Positions 10,726 to 20,160 of a stretch of DNA of 64,000 nucleotides are shown here, one piece after another. Numbering within the stretch: position 1 is the stretch's first letter; the number at the start of each line of letters is the position of its first letter. Below the pieces are notes generated by a model, which was not told the origin of the DNA, made no database searches, and was given only the letters and a program-made list of their open reading frames with translations. This stretch comes from Vombatus ursinus (taxonomy: Eukaryota; Chordata; Mammalia; Diprotodontia; Vombatidae): assembly GCF_900497805.2 (NCBI RefSeq), contig NW_020945064.1, positions 8,575,708 to 8,639,707 of the forward strand. The letters run 5' to 3'. A program made the position numbers and the translations under genes.

Positions 10726-11109
10726 AGTTCACTTATGTGAAAATAGAGAAAACAGGCTGCTAAGATTTTCTGTTTGTTTTATGCTTAGCATTTGAACAAA
10801 GAAAGGGACCTTGGGAATGAAGGTTGTCTCCATGAAATATGCTCCTCCCCTGACCCCTTTCACTTTCTCCTGTTTCCACTCCAGTTAATTAGGGTAGAAT
10901 ATTCAAATGACACTTTGTAACACCTCATCAAGAATAACAAACAGGCTTTCAGGTGGGTAATGTCATACATTAACCTTAAAGGAGCTCCACTTTTACTCAT
11001 AGAATAAAAAAGAAGCTCAGTATATGGAATAGTTAATTCAAATTTAAAAAAAAAAAAACAACAATGCATTGTACTAGCAAATCTTCAAAAGCAGGTATTC
11101 TTCGCTCTA

Positions 11110-11275
11110 GGTCCATGAACTTAAAATTTTTTTTTTATGATTTTAATTCTATTAATTGGTTTCCTTTGTAATCCCATTTTATTTTATTCATTTCAGAATA
11201 TGATTCTGAGAAAGGGTTCAGAGACTGCACCAAACTGCAAAGGGGACCAGGACACACAAAAAGGTTAAGAGTCCA
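11110..11275. mobile_element. Ancient hAT-type MITE, copy B
   Basis: Shares with 1773-1952 'tccatgaactt', 'attttattttattcattt', 'atgattctgagaaagggttc' and 'aaaaaggttaagag'. Ends too worn to fix. Confidence 0.5.
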
Positions 11276-11589
11276 TATTCAAAAGAATTATTAAAGCTTT
11301 GTTTAACTACAGGTACAAGATAAGAAAATTACAACTGTTGGAAAAGCAAAAATTCAGGAAGTGGAATTCTGCTTTGGTAAAGCATTTCCTAACTTTTTCC
11401 AACACAGAGAAAGGAAATATTATAGACCTGAGCAGAATGGGACCTTATGCAGCTCCTGTCTTTAAGTATATGGTGATAGAAAGAAAATAAACACTTAAGA
11501 TGTGTGTGTATGTATGTATATATGCATATCGAACTTTCGGTCAAGATGGCCTTCTTGTTACGGAAACGATTACAAGTTACCATGTGAGA

Positions 11590-11815
11590 AGTGCTGTAAG
11601 AGAGGTATAAACAGTACCCTGGAGTTTAAAGGATGGAGTGCTCACTTCCATCTGGGACAATCAGCAAAGGTTTCACTGATAGGCGCCACTAATTGAACTT
11701 TGAAGGAATGATGGGCCTTCATCATGTGGGAGTGTGAGGGCAAGGCATTTCAGGCAGAGGAAAAATAAGTGTGAGCAAAAGCAGGGCGGCATACACGTGC
11801 CATTGTCAATTATCC
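11590..11815 (-). mobile_element. L2 fragment
   Basis: Reversed L2 middle: 'tgctgtaagagaggtataaa', 'tgaactttgaaggaatgatg', 'ggcatttcaggcagagg'. Confidence 0.55.
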
Positions 11816-12564
11816 ACGTGCCTACTCCCCAGACTGAGACTTGACTATATTTAACCTGACAGAAGGAATTTGGATATGTTCCCACTCCTTGGCCTGTGGC
11901 TCAAACACTGGGCATTCTTGTGTCTGAAAGAGTTAATCTTAAAACAGGAATTTGATTACTATGGAGACTACATGCACACTATCCAGAACAGTGAGGAAAA
12001 AAATCAACGGACCAGTTGGGTCAAAAACCAAAGTTATGGCAAAGTTAGTAAATGGCTGTTACTTATCAACTAGTAAAGAACAAATATTTGCAGGATAAAG
12101 ATATTCATGACTAACAAACTTTTGAGTAAATATTCATATTCAAATATGTCCTTTCACACCCTTTCCACAAACCAGCAGAATCAGGATTCCCAAACTTTTA
12201 CTGTTTTCTGTCTGTCCAAATAGCTGGACAATGGTGGGTCCCATTTTATTTTCAGCTTTTTGGTCAGATGACTTTGGTCCTGTGGCATATAGAGAGGTGG
12301 GGGTGAATGTGGGGGTTCATTCTAAATAGGAACTCCTTCTATGACATCCCAAACAAATGGGCATGCAGCCTCAGTTCAGAGACCTCCAGAGATAAGGAGC
12401 TAAGTGAAATAAAATTTATCTTTGAATAGGAGGTAGAGTGTCCATTCTTTCTTATTAGCTGCTTTTAACTTTTTAGTTTTGGGGTTTAAAATTGCACCTC
12501 TCAATACAATTTTTTTTTTTTAAAAAAAAGGTATTTTCTGTCTCTAAATCACTAGGCATTTTCT

Positions 12565-13447
12565 TGCTCTAAATCACCACTGATTGGAGAAATGCAAATC
12601 AAAAAGACTCTGAGGTACCACATCATACCTATCAGATTGGCTAACATGACAAAACAGGAAAATAACAAATGTTGGAGAAGATGTCAGAAAATTGAAACAC
12701 TAATGCATTGTTGGTGAAGTTGTGAACTGATCCAAACATTTTGGAGAGCCATTTGGAACTATGCCAAAAGGGCTATAAAAATGTGCATACTCTTTGACTC
12801 AGCAATAACACTCCTAGGGCTGTATCCCAAAGAGATCATAAAAAATGGGAAAAGGACCCACATGTACAAAAATATATATAGCAGCTCTTTCTGTGGTGGC
12901 AAAGAATTAGAAATTGAGGGGATGCCCATCAGTTGGGGAATGGCTGAACAAGAAATGATGAGTGGGCAGACTTCAGGAAAACCTGGAAAGACTTGTGTGG
13001 TCTGATGCTGAGTGAAGTGAGCAGAACCAGGAGAACGTTGTACACAGCAACAGCCACATCGTGCAATGACTGACTTTGATAGACTTAACCCTTCTCAGCA
13101 ATACAAGGATCTAAGACAAAGGTCTCATGATGGAAAATGCTATCCACATCCAAAGAAAGAACTATGGAGTCTGAATGCAGATCGAAGCACACTATTTGCT
13201 CTTTTTTTCTTCTGTTTTGTTTTGTTTCTTCTTTCTCGTGGTTCCCCCCATTTGTTCTAATTCTTCTTTACAACATGACTAATGTGAAAATATGTTTAAT
13301 AGGAAGTATATGTAGAGCCTACATCAGATTGCAAGCCCTCTTGGGGAGGGAAGAGGGGAGTGAGGTGGAGAAAATTTAAAACTCAAAAGCTTATGGAAGT
13401 GAAGGTTGAAAACTAAAAATAAATTAATTAGTAAAAAAAAATTAAAA
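12565..13447 (+). mobile_element. 5'-truncated marsupial L1, 3' end
   Basis: Begins in the C-terminal part of ORF2 (tggagaaatgcaaatcaaaa; translated ITLLGLYPKE matches the L1 ORF2 C-terminus), then the marsupial L1 3' UTR ('tctgaatgcagatcgaagca', 'tcaaaagcttatggaagtga') and an A-rich tail. An 11-bp duplication aggcattttct flanks it (12554-12564 and 13448-13458). Against my memory of the family, about 45 bp are missing after 'ggggaatggctgaacaa'. The direct repeat 'ctctaaatcac' straddles the 5' junction. Confidence 0.9.
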
Positions 13448-13815
13448 AGGCATTTTCTGGGAAATTAAGAATACTGGAATTGGAGACAGAGGATCTGGGA
13501 CTTGCTATTTACAACTGGAACAGAAAAACCACAGAAATAGCATCCTTCTCCCCATTATCTCACTCTCCCTGCTTTCAGCCTGGCCTCCAAAGACATCAGG
13601 AAGGAAAGCAAACCCTGTAGAGAAAGGGTCCTCCCATCCTCAACACTAACCTCTGACCAACTGCTGTTGATCGTCGGTAAGCCCGAGAGCCCCAGTAACG
13701 GAGGCATGTCTTCCACCTCTCTCCAGCCTACCACCCTGCTTCTAGCCCAGACCCCGCAGCCATCATCCAGGGGAACAAACCTTATGGAGGTGTGACCTGG
13801 CACCTGCTTCTGTAG

Positions 13816-13990
13816 TACAGGAGTCTTGCCTCCTCAGCGGCCACAGCTCCTACTGATCTGGAAAAGAAGGTTCTCGCCATCACGCTCCTTGGCACTGTCA
13901 GAAAGCTCCACATCAGAAACAGATGTGATTTTGTTAGTGAAAATGACATTAAGGAAGATGCGTTACCTTCTGCTTCAATGCTATACCCTA
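13816..13990 (+). pseudogene. YBX3-like (cold-shock domain) retropseudogene fragment
   Basis: A frame running through 13861-13970 reads EKKVLAITLLGTVRKLHIRN, then RCDFVSENDIKED. I align it with the start of the Y-box protein cold-shock domain (YBX3: EKKVLATKVLGTVKWFNVRN, then GYGFINRNDTKED). About half the residues are identical. EKKVLA favours YBX3 over YBX1, and the preceding ASSAATAP resembles its Ala-rich leader. The RNA-binding aromatic residues (KWFN, GYGF) are lost, similarity fades after KED, and a stop lies just upstream. There is no intron where the parent gene has one, which fits a processed copy. Recalled family sequences were used, not a search. Confidence 0.65.
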
Positions 13991-14054
13991 AGGACCATGG
14001 GGCTATTCATTTGAAAACTCCTGGAGGTGGTCATGAGTTCACTGAAAGCAGGGG

Positions 14055-14660
14055 CAAGTCAAGTCAATTAGCATTTATTAAGCACCTACTATGTGCCAAT
14101 CAGGCAGCTAGGTGGTGCAGTGAATAGAGCACTGGGCCCAGAGTCAAAAGGACCTGAGTTCAAATTCTGCCTCAGACACTTACTAGCTGTGTGACTCTGG
14201 ACAAGTCACTTAACCCTGTTTGCCTCAGTTTCCTCATCTATCAAATGAGCTGGAGAAGGAAATGGAAAAATCAGTCCAGTATCTTTGCCAAGAAAACCCC
14301 AAAATGGGATCAGGAAGAGCTGGACATGTTTGAAGTGACTTAACAACAATAAATGTGCCAGGCACTGTGCTAAACACTAGAGGTACAAAGAAAACCAAAC
14401 AAACAAACCACCAGCAACAAAAAACTCACTAGTACCAGCTTTCATGAAACTCATAGTTTAATGGAAGAACATGATGTATAAATAACTATGTACAAACAAG
14501 CTATAGAAAGTACACCTTGGAAATAACCAACAGAATGAAAGCACTAGAATTAAGGGGCTAGGAAAGGCTTCCTGTAGGAAGGGTTAAACTGCTAAGGGTA
14601 TAACAAGAGATAAAAACAGTAACTGCTACCAAGGTGTTCACATTCTATTGGAGGAGACAA
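14055..14660 (-). mobile_element. L2 3' end split by a SINE
   Basis: 14055-14098 ('ttattaagcacctactatgt') continues at 14353 ('gccaggcactgtgctaaaca', 'ctcatagtttaatggaagaa'). Confidence 0.75.
14099..14352 (+). mobile_element. Mar-1-type SINE nested in L2
   Basis: Full length, from 'caggcagctaggtggtgcag' to 'gaagtgacttaacaacaata'. Target duplication atgtgcca at 14091-14098 and 14353-14360. Confidence 0.92.
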
Positions 14661-14934
14661 CATCCAAACAATTATCCATTCAAGATATATGCAAATAGGG
14701 GCAGGCTGGTAAACATTTGACAATCAGCTCTCTGAAAACCTCAGCACCCTTTTGAGTTTAACCTGCATTATTAACATTTTCCTCATCACTTTCTTAAATC
14801 CAGACAAACAAATACACAATAAACCAAGCCCTGATGTATAGTTTACTGTTTTCTGAGATGTAAATTCTCATACTGCAAATTTAACAATCAGCTCAAAGAG
14901 TTGGGTCCATTGTAAATTGGAAGTAAACTCAGAG

Positions 14935-15015
14935 GGAAGATACTTTTCCATTTTTATCCGCAACATTTAGCATAGTGCTTTGCATGTATTAATGCTTTTT
15001 CATTCATTCATTTAT
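14935..15015 (+). mobile_element. L2 3' tail, degraded
   Basis: 'atttagcatagtgctttgca', then 'tcattcattcattta'. Confidence 0.5.
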
Positions 15016-15558
15016 GAACAAATTATGCTAGATGAAATCTATATTCCCAACCAGCTCTAACTCACTCAGTAGCTGTTCAGGCAATGAAGAGCCAATGTAA
15101 AATGTCTAATTAGCAGTCCTTTGAACAGTTTTATGTGCTGATGTCATTTAAGTATCAGCCTCCTGGTAGACTTAACCGGGAGTTATAACTTCCTGAATCC
15201 TGTTTTAAGTTTGTTTTTGTCAAATGTGAATGCCTTGTGGTTGACATTTCTTTGGTGTACAGGAGTAATTTACTTGTCAGAGACCTTATTTTTACTGTGC
15301 ATCAAGTACCCTTTACTTCCTACTTTTTTTTGGGGAACCCTGAGATAACCTAAGTTATAAGTAAAACCATTTCAGGGCTCCAGGGAGAACAGGGTACCTA
15401 GCCCCATCTCATTAGGCTCCCAAGGCTGAGCCTGGTTCAAAACACATGCTTAGATACAACATAGGGAATGGGCTCTGTACCCCAGCCCCCCGTGGTCCCA
15501 GTAGGGGTTCCTTAAGGTTAGACTATCAATGAATGATCTGAGTGTGAAAAGTTTCTTT

Positions 15559-15583
15559 AAAAAAAAAAAAAAAAAAAAAAAAA
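15559..15583 (+). repeat. A25 homopolymer
   Basis: Twenty-five consecutive A. It may be the tail of a retroposon, but I recognise no element in the sequence to its left. Confidence 0.9.
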
Positions 15584-15764
15584 TCACAAAATCCTTCCAC
15601 CAGTAGGTGGCAGGCTTTGCTAGCATTCTACGCCTAACAAAGCTGTTTATTGAGATAGTGGGCAAAATGGAATTGAGATAAATTTACATTATAGAAGCCA
15701 GAGATTTAAAATATAAATATTGGGACCGATCATCAGCTGTGGTGACCTCAGGAGAACTGTATGG

Positions 15765-15965
15765 AAATACAGCATTGTATTGCGGAAAGTGCACAGAATT
15801 TGCAGTCTGATGACCCGACTTCAAATTTTAGCTTTGCTCCTTAGTGTCAGTGATGAAGGGCCAATCACATCCTCTCTATGGGCCTCAGTTTCCTCACCTG
15901 TCAAATGAAGGAGCTGGACTCAATGACTTGTAAGGCCTCATTCAGCTCTGTAGCTGTGATCCTGT
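15765..15965 (+). mobile_element. MIR/THER-1 class SINE
   Basis: 'gggcctcagtttcctcacct', 'gaaggagctggactcaatga', 'attcagctctgtagctgtga'. Confidence 0.7.
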
Positions 15966-16489
15966 GAAGAGATGAATAATTTGCATGGCACCGTTCTTTT
16001 GCTCTCAATAGATTTCATGCATGGACAGAGTCTGCAATCAGAGGGTGGAAGGTTGGTTGGATTATCAAAAGAATGAAACAGGGAATTTAACTTCAACTTC
16101 AATTTCTGTTATTTATCATTTAATGAATGAATGAAAAAAGCGTGTATTATTTGCAAAGCACTGTACTGTTTTAAATGCAATTTAATGAGTTATAGCAAGA
16201 ACTTGGTACTCCAGCTTAATTAACACCATCTAGACTAGTCCGACACCATGCTTAGAAGCCTTATAAACTCTGTAGCACACTTATGAATTAATTCACTTGT
16301 GAATTTAACTGGAATAGCCAGATCATTTCTTGGAATCACCCCCCTACCATAAGACAGGAAACACCCAGTTCACTTTGTTTTATATTTCTTAATGAGAATT
16401 TATTATGACAGAAATAAAATGGTATAGTATGGGAAAACCCCCAGCAGGCTTATACTCATGTGGCCCACTCATATGGTCTCAATCAATCA

Positions 16490-16785
16490 GTCAACTCACT
16501 TTTATTAAATACCTATAATGTTCCAAGAATTGTGGCTAAGCAGTAGGGATAAATGAAAGGGGGAAAAAAACCCAAAACAAAACTTGTTTCTCTGTTTACC
16601 AGTTGTGTAACTGTGCACAAATACTTAAGTTCTATAGGAAACTAAGTGAAATAAGATTTCTCTCTCCTTGAGTTTCAGTTTTGTATATAAAATGGAATGC
16701 TAGGATTTTTTGCTTATACCTTTTTCACGAGGCTATTAGACCGAAAGCACTTTGTAAATGAGAAAATGCTGCATGAGATACATAG
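16490..16785. mobile_element. L2 3' end (-) followed by MIR (+)
   Basis: 16490-16565 reversed L2 ('ttttattaaatacctataat'). 16595-16785 forward MIR ('accagttgtgtaactgtgca', 'gaccgaaagcactttgtaaa'). Confidence 0.5.
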
Positions 16786-17104
16786 AAGACTCTAAGTTTC
16801 ATGAGAGGGGGAATACCAACTCATAGTACAAACTTTGTAGAGGCCCCAAGGAATAGAAGATATTTGCTCATTTCAGACCTTTTCCGGACAGATGTCAAGT
16901 ACAAAGTGGTTACTGAGAAGTTCCTTCCTGATTCCTAACCCAGAACTCCTATTCATATGCATCATGGTAGTGGCTGTTTATTACATGTGAGGCCTTAATA
17001 CTAGAATCACTTTATCCTCCTTAAGGGTGCTAATAGTGAGAAGAAATCTTGAATTCTTGGCCAGACAGGACCTCGCCATTTCCTGGCCATTTCCAGACAC
17101 CCTC

Positions 17105-17245
17105 CCCCTTCCTTCCTAACTTCCCTCTATTTCTAACTTCTTTTTATATTGTCTTCTGGATGGCAGGACTGTCTTGCTTGTTTATATCTGATTCCCCAGA
17201 GTTTAGCACAGTACTGTAGTAAGTTTTTAATTAATGTTTTATCAC
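17105..17245 (+). mobile_element. L2 3' tail
   Basis: 'tggcaggactgtcttgcttg', 'cagagtttagcacagtactg'. Confidence 0.6.
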
Positions 17246-18114
17246 TCATCCTTCATCCATTCTTGTCTCCAGGTTACCTCATCGCCCCACTTCCTGACAA
17301 ATATATTCCCGAAAGGACATATTTGGACATTGTGGCTCCTTGGGGGCATCCTACAATAAAATTTCTAGGGACATCCTCTCCAACCTCTATGCAAATTCCA
17401 GTCCTTCCTTTCAGACGTGTAATACGCAAATGTCGACCTCTTGTTCGTCAACCTGAAATTAGTCCTGTTCCAGTATTGGTAATGAGCTTCAGTGTTTATG
17501 TTGTATATCTGGGGCAAGAACACACGTTCAGCTGCATCTATCTTTCTGTCAACAATTGTGCACGGAGAGGGTTTTTCGAAAGCTTACTGTTTTATAAGGA
17601 ACTTAAAAAAATACAAGTTGATTTTCAAGACCTTTTAAAATTTGCCTGTAATGAACTTTTAAAATTCCTTTGTATTGTCTGTTTTCTGAAGACCATCAGT
17701 CACAGGTTTCATTTACCTAAAGACTGCTAGTACAAATGAGAAAAAAAGACCCCCCCATCTGGCTTTTTTTACCTACTTCAAAAAACCCACCCTGGCCACC
17801 TGGGTACTTTAGACATGATGCTATTCGAGGGAAGTAAAAGGCAAAATGCCATGTTAGGATAGACAATAACAGTCAAGTCTGGAAAAAAACCTTTGGCTTT
17901 ATTCAAATATTACTCCACCCAGGATGCATCTTCAGGTGTCCTTCCGTGCACCCGGGTATGGTTTTTGTGGAAGCGAGCCGATTCTTAATGCCTTATGGGA
18001 AAAGAACTCCTCAGAACTGGTGTCTCTGATGTCCAGGGATCAAAGGAACTCTTGGCTGGGCTGCAGAACTGGGACCATTTAGAATTGCACATCCTTTTTA
18101 GCAGCATCATCGAG

Positions 18115-18280
18115 TGGCCCAGGGGGTCTAGTAGAAGTGCCTTGGACTTGAGGAAGTTTTATCTGGCTGGGTTTGAGCTTTGATTCCCACACTGACTAGG
18201 TGTATGACGGTGGGCAAGTTTGTTCAATTCGGGGTCTCAGTTTCCTCCTAGGTAAAACTAGGGGTGGAGTGGAGTATGTT
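18115..18280 (+). mobile_element. MIR fragment close to the CpG island
   Basis: 'tgggtttgagctttgattcc', 'taggtgtatgacggtgggca', 'ctcagtttcctcctaggtaa'. Confidence 0.6.
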
Positions 18281-18385
18281 CGTAATTTCTGAGAACAAGA
18301 TCAGAGTAGAATGAAAATTTCTGGCGGGCAAAGGACGTTATACACACGTTTTTGCGTTCCCAGTAATTTGGAAAAATCAAAGAAG

Positions 18386-18675
18386 CCTTTTTCTCATTAA
18401 TATCAATACTAGGGGACCCCTATAACGCCCCTCACCTCCCCTCCCTTTACCCAAGCCCTTCTCTCATTTTCTCATTCATGTCCACACTAAGGTCCCCCCA
18501 TAGCGCTCCTCACTTATCCCCCCCATCCAAGCCCTTTTCTCATTAATATCAATACTAGGGGCCCCCACAGCGCCCCTCACATCCTCCCCCCATCCACGCC
18601 CTTTTCTCATTTTCTCATTCATGCCCACACTAAAGGTCCCCCCCATAGTGCTCCTCACTTGTCTCCCCCCTCCCT
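18386..18675 (+). repeat. A-B-A-B dimeric tandem repeat next to the promoter
   Basis: Four units of 67-77 bp at 18386, 18456, 18532 and 18599. Units 1 and 3 carry 'attaatatcaatactagggg'. Units 2 and 4 carry 'attttctcattcatg-ccacactaa'. All four share the 'ctttttctcatt' start, a 'g-ccccct-ca' centre and a C-rich end. Units 1 and 3 match each other better than 2 or 4, so a 146-bp dimer was duplicated. Confidence 0.9.
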
Positions 18676-18766
18676 CCCCAACCAATCGCTTTCCACCCGG
18701 CAGAAGTTCAAGGCTAGGCGCGAGGCTGGGGGCTGGGGGCAGTTCAGAGCAAGAGAACAATGCCTC

Positions 18767-18772
18767 CACGTG
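18767..18772. promoter_or_regulatory. Canonical E-box CACGTG in the CpG island
   Basis: A palindromic CACGTG, in the context CCACGTGG, lies about 500 bp upstream of the start codon. SLC7A5 is a reported MYC target in human, and CACGTG is the preferred MYC/MAX site (also bound by USF and TFE3/TFEB). That this copy is used is an inference. Confidence 0.4.
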
Positions 18773-19267
18773 GCCTTGGGGGGTGGGGGCGGGGCAGGCG
18801 AAGGTGCCCCGCTCCACTTGGGCTGCGTCGGCAGGGGAGGGGCAAGGGAGTGGCTCCACGAGCTCCAGCTCGGTCCGCAGAGCCGCGTGGGCGCGCGCCC
18901 CATCCCCCCCCCCCGCGGCCGCTGTAGGGCGCCACAGCACCTCCTGAGCGCAGCCCCCTCCCCTCCCCTCCCGCGCCCCAGGTCGCGCGGGGGAGGGGCC
19001 TAGAGCGGGAAGGGGGCCGCGCGCTCCACACCTGTAGGAGGTGCGCGGCCCCGCCCCCCCCCCCCCGCGCCCGGCTCGGGACACAAAAACGGGGGCGCCG
19101 CCCCCCCAGCCCCCCCGCCGCCGCGCCCCCCGGCCTCGCCCCTCCCTCCCTCGCTCCTCCCTCCCTCCCTCCCTCCTTCCCAGACCACCGGCCCCGCTGT
19201 CCCGCCGCACTCCCGCCGCCGCCGCCGCCGCCGTTCCGCCGCCGCTCCGCACGGACCCGGCCGCCCC

Positions 19268-19862
19268 ATGACCAGCGCGCCGCACCAGCGCCGCTCCGCC
19301 GGCCCGCCCGCCGCCGCCGCCGCCGCCGGGGCCGGGCCGGGGTCCGACGAGGACTCCGAGTCCCGGGAGAAGATGCTGCGGCGGCGGAACGGCGGCGGCG
19401 GCGGCGACTGGCGCGGGGACGACGCGGACAGCGGGTCCGGGGCCGACGAGGGCGTGACCCTGCAGCGCTCCATCACGCTGCTCAACGGCGTGGCCATCAT
19501 CCTGGGCACCATCATCGGCTCGGGCATCTTCGTGGCGCCCACGGGCGTGCTCAAGGAGGCCGGCTCGCCCGGCCTGGCGCTCGTCGTCTGGGCCGCCTGC
19601 GGCATCTTCTCCATAGTGGGCGCGCTCTGCTACGCCGAGCTGGGCACCACCATCACCAAGTCCGGGGGCGACTACGCGTACATGCTGGAGGTCTACGGGC
19701 CGCTGCCCGCCTTCCTCAAGCTCTGGGTAGAGCTGCTCATCATCCGGCCCTCGTCGCAGTACATCGTGGCGCTCGTCTTCGCCACCTACCTGCTCAAGCC
19801 GCTCTTCCCCAGCTGCCCGGTGCCCGAGGACGCGGCCAAGCTGGTGGCCTGCCTCTGCGTGC
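19268..19862 (+). CDS. SLC7A5: SLC7A5 (LAT1) exon 1, coding part
   Basis: Encodes residues 1-198 plus the first base of codon 199 of the large neutral amino acid exchanger LAT1, a 12-helix APC-family plasma-membrane protein that works as a heterodimer with SLC3A2/4F2hc. Seen: a low-complexity cytosolic N-terminus with an alanine run (15-20) and a glycine run (42-46), then [17 protein letters not shown], the TM1 motif GTIIGSGIF (GSG at 84-86, human 65-67) that contacts the substrate, TM2, TM3 and the start of TM4. Cys183 in LFPSCPVPE matches human Cys164, which bonds to SLC3A2. The exon ends at C|GTGAGT, and joining to exon 2 restores CLCVLLLTAVNC exactly. The start is the first ATG in frame; its Kozak context is poor (C at -3). 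Residues diverge from human before SREKML and agree closely after it. LAT2 (SLC7A8) is excluded by the LLNGVAII and [11 protein letters not shown] segments. Confidence 0.97.
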
Positions 19863-19929
19863 GTGAGTACGGGGCCGGGGCGGGGGATGAGGGCGTCGGG
19901 GAGGGACTCCTCTAACTGCCCCCGGCCCG

Positions 19930-20160
19930 TGAGGGCAGGCTAAGGGTGAATGAATGACGGGTGCACTCCAGAAAGTNNNNNNNNNNTGAGGGCAGGCTAA
20001 GGGTGAATGAATGACGGGTGCACTCCAGAAAGTGCTCCCCCCCTCCCTTGAGGGCAGGCTAAGGATGAATGAATGATTAGCGCACCCCCAGAAAGTGCTC
20101 CCCCCTCCGGTGAGGGCAGGTTAAGAATGAATGATCTGCGCACCCTAGGTCCCCTCCCCC
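19930..20160 (+). repeat. 62-bp minisatellite spanning an assembly gap
   Basis: Units start TGAGGGCAGG at 19930, 19987, 20049 and 20111. The last three are spaced by exactly 62 bp. Units 1 and 2 are identical over 47 bp on either side of the N run. The unit ends in a C-rich stretch (gctcccccc-tccc). Confidence 0.92.
19977..19986. other. Assembly gap (10 N)
   Basis: Ten N between two identical 47-bp unit starts. If the 62-bp register holds, about 15 C-rich bases are missing. Confidence 0.95.

Larger units (their letters stand above)
1..18385. other. Upstream intergenic DNA, overview
   Basis: No coding gene was found. Old interspersed repeats, listed separately, make up much of it. Stretches over 300 bp where I see nothing assignable: 430-950, 1375-1770, 1955-2635, 4525-4985, 8035-8395, 9345-10050, 10730-11105, 11820-12530, 13460-13815, 15020-15755, 15970-16490, 16790-17100 and 17250-18110. 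In human the gene upstream of SLC7A5 on the same strand is CA5A. I looked for its last exon (motif NNYRPLQPLMNR) and did not find it. Confidence 0.6.
18690..19900 (+). promoter_or_regulatory. SLC7A5: CpG island with the presumed SLC7A5 promoter and 5' UTR
   Basis: GC content and CpG density jump here against AT-rich flanks. The island contains GC-box (Sp1-type) motifs such as gggggcggggc at 18785-18795 and cccc-gcccccc near 19050, a long pyrimidine tract of ctccc repeats (about 19137-19190), and a (CCG)n run (about 19214-19247) just before the ATG. I see no TATA box at a sensible distance, as expected for a CpG-island promoter. The exact transcription start cannot be read from sequence. Confidence 0.8.

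Noticed and set aside
13066-13379. Small ORFs of 64-80 codons
   Set aside because: They lie in the L1 3' UTR.
1-18000. CA5A 3' exon expected from human synteny
   Set aside because: No stretch matches the carbonic anhydrase C-terminal motif; the gene probably ends left of the window.
18476-19285. 269-codon minus-strand ORF over the CpG island, with smaller overlapping ORFs
   Set aside because: Its protein is Gly/Arg/Ala/Pro low complexity and its end translates the A-B tandem repeat. GC-rich DNA lacks stops, so this is a composition effect.
19863-19915. Continuation of the exon 1 ORF ([11 protein letters not shown])
   Set aside because: Follows the C|GTGAGT donor; the spliced product restores CLCVLLLTAVNC.
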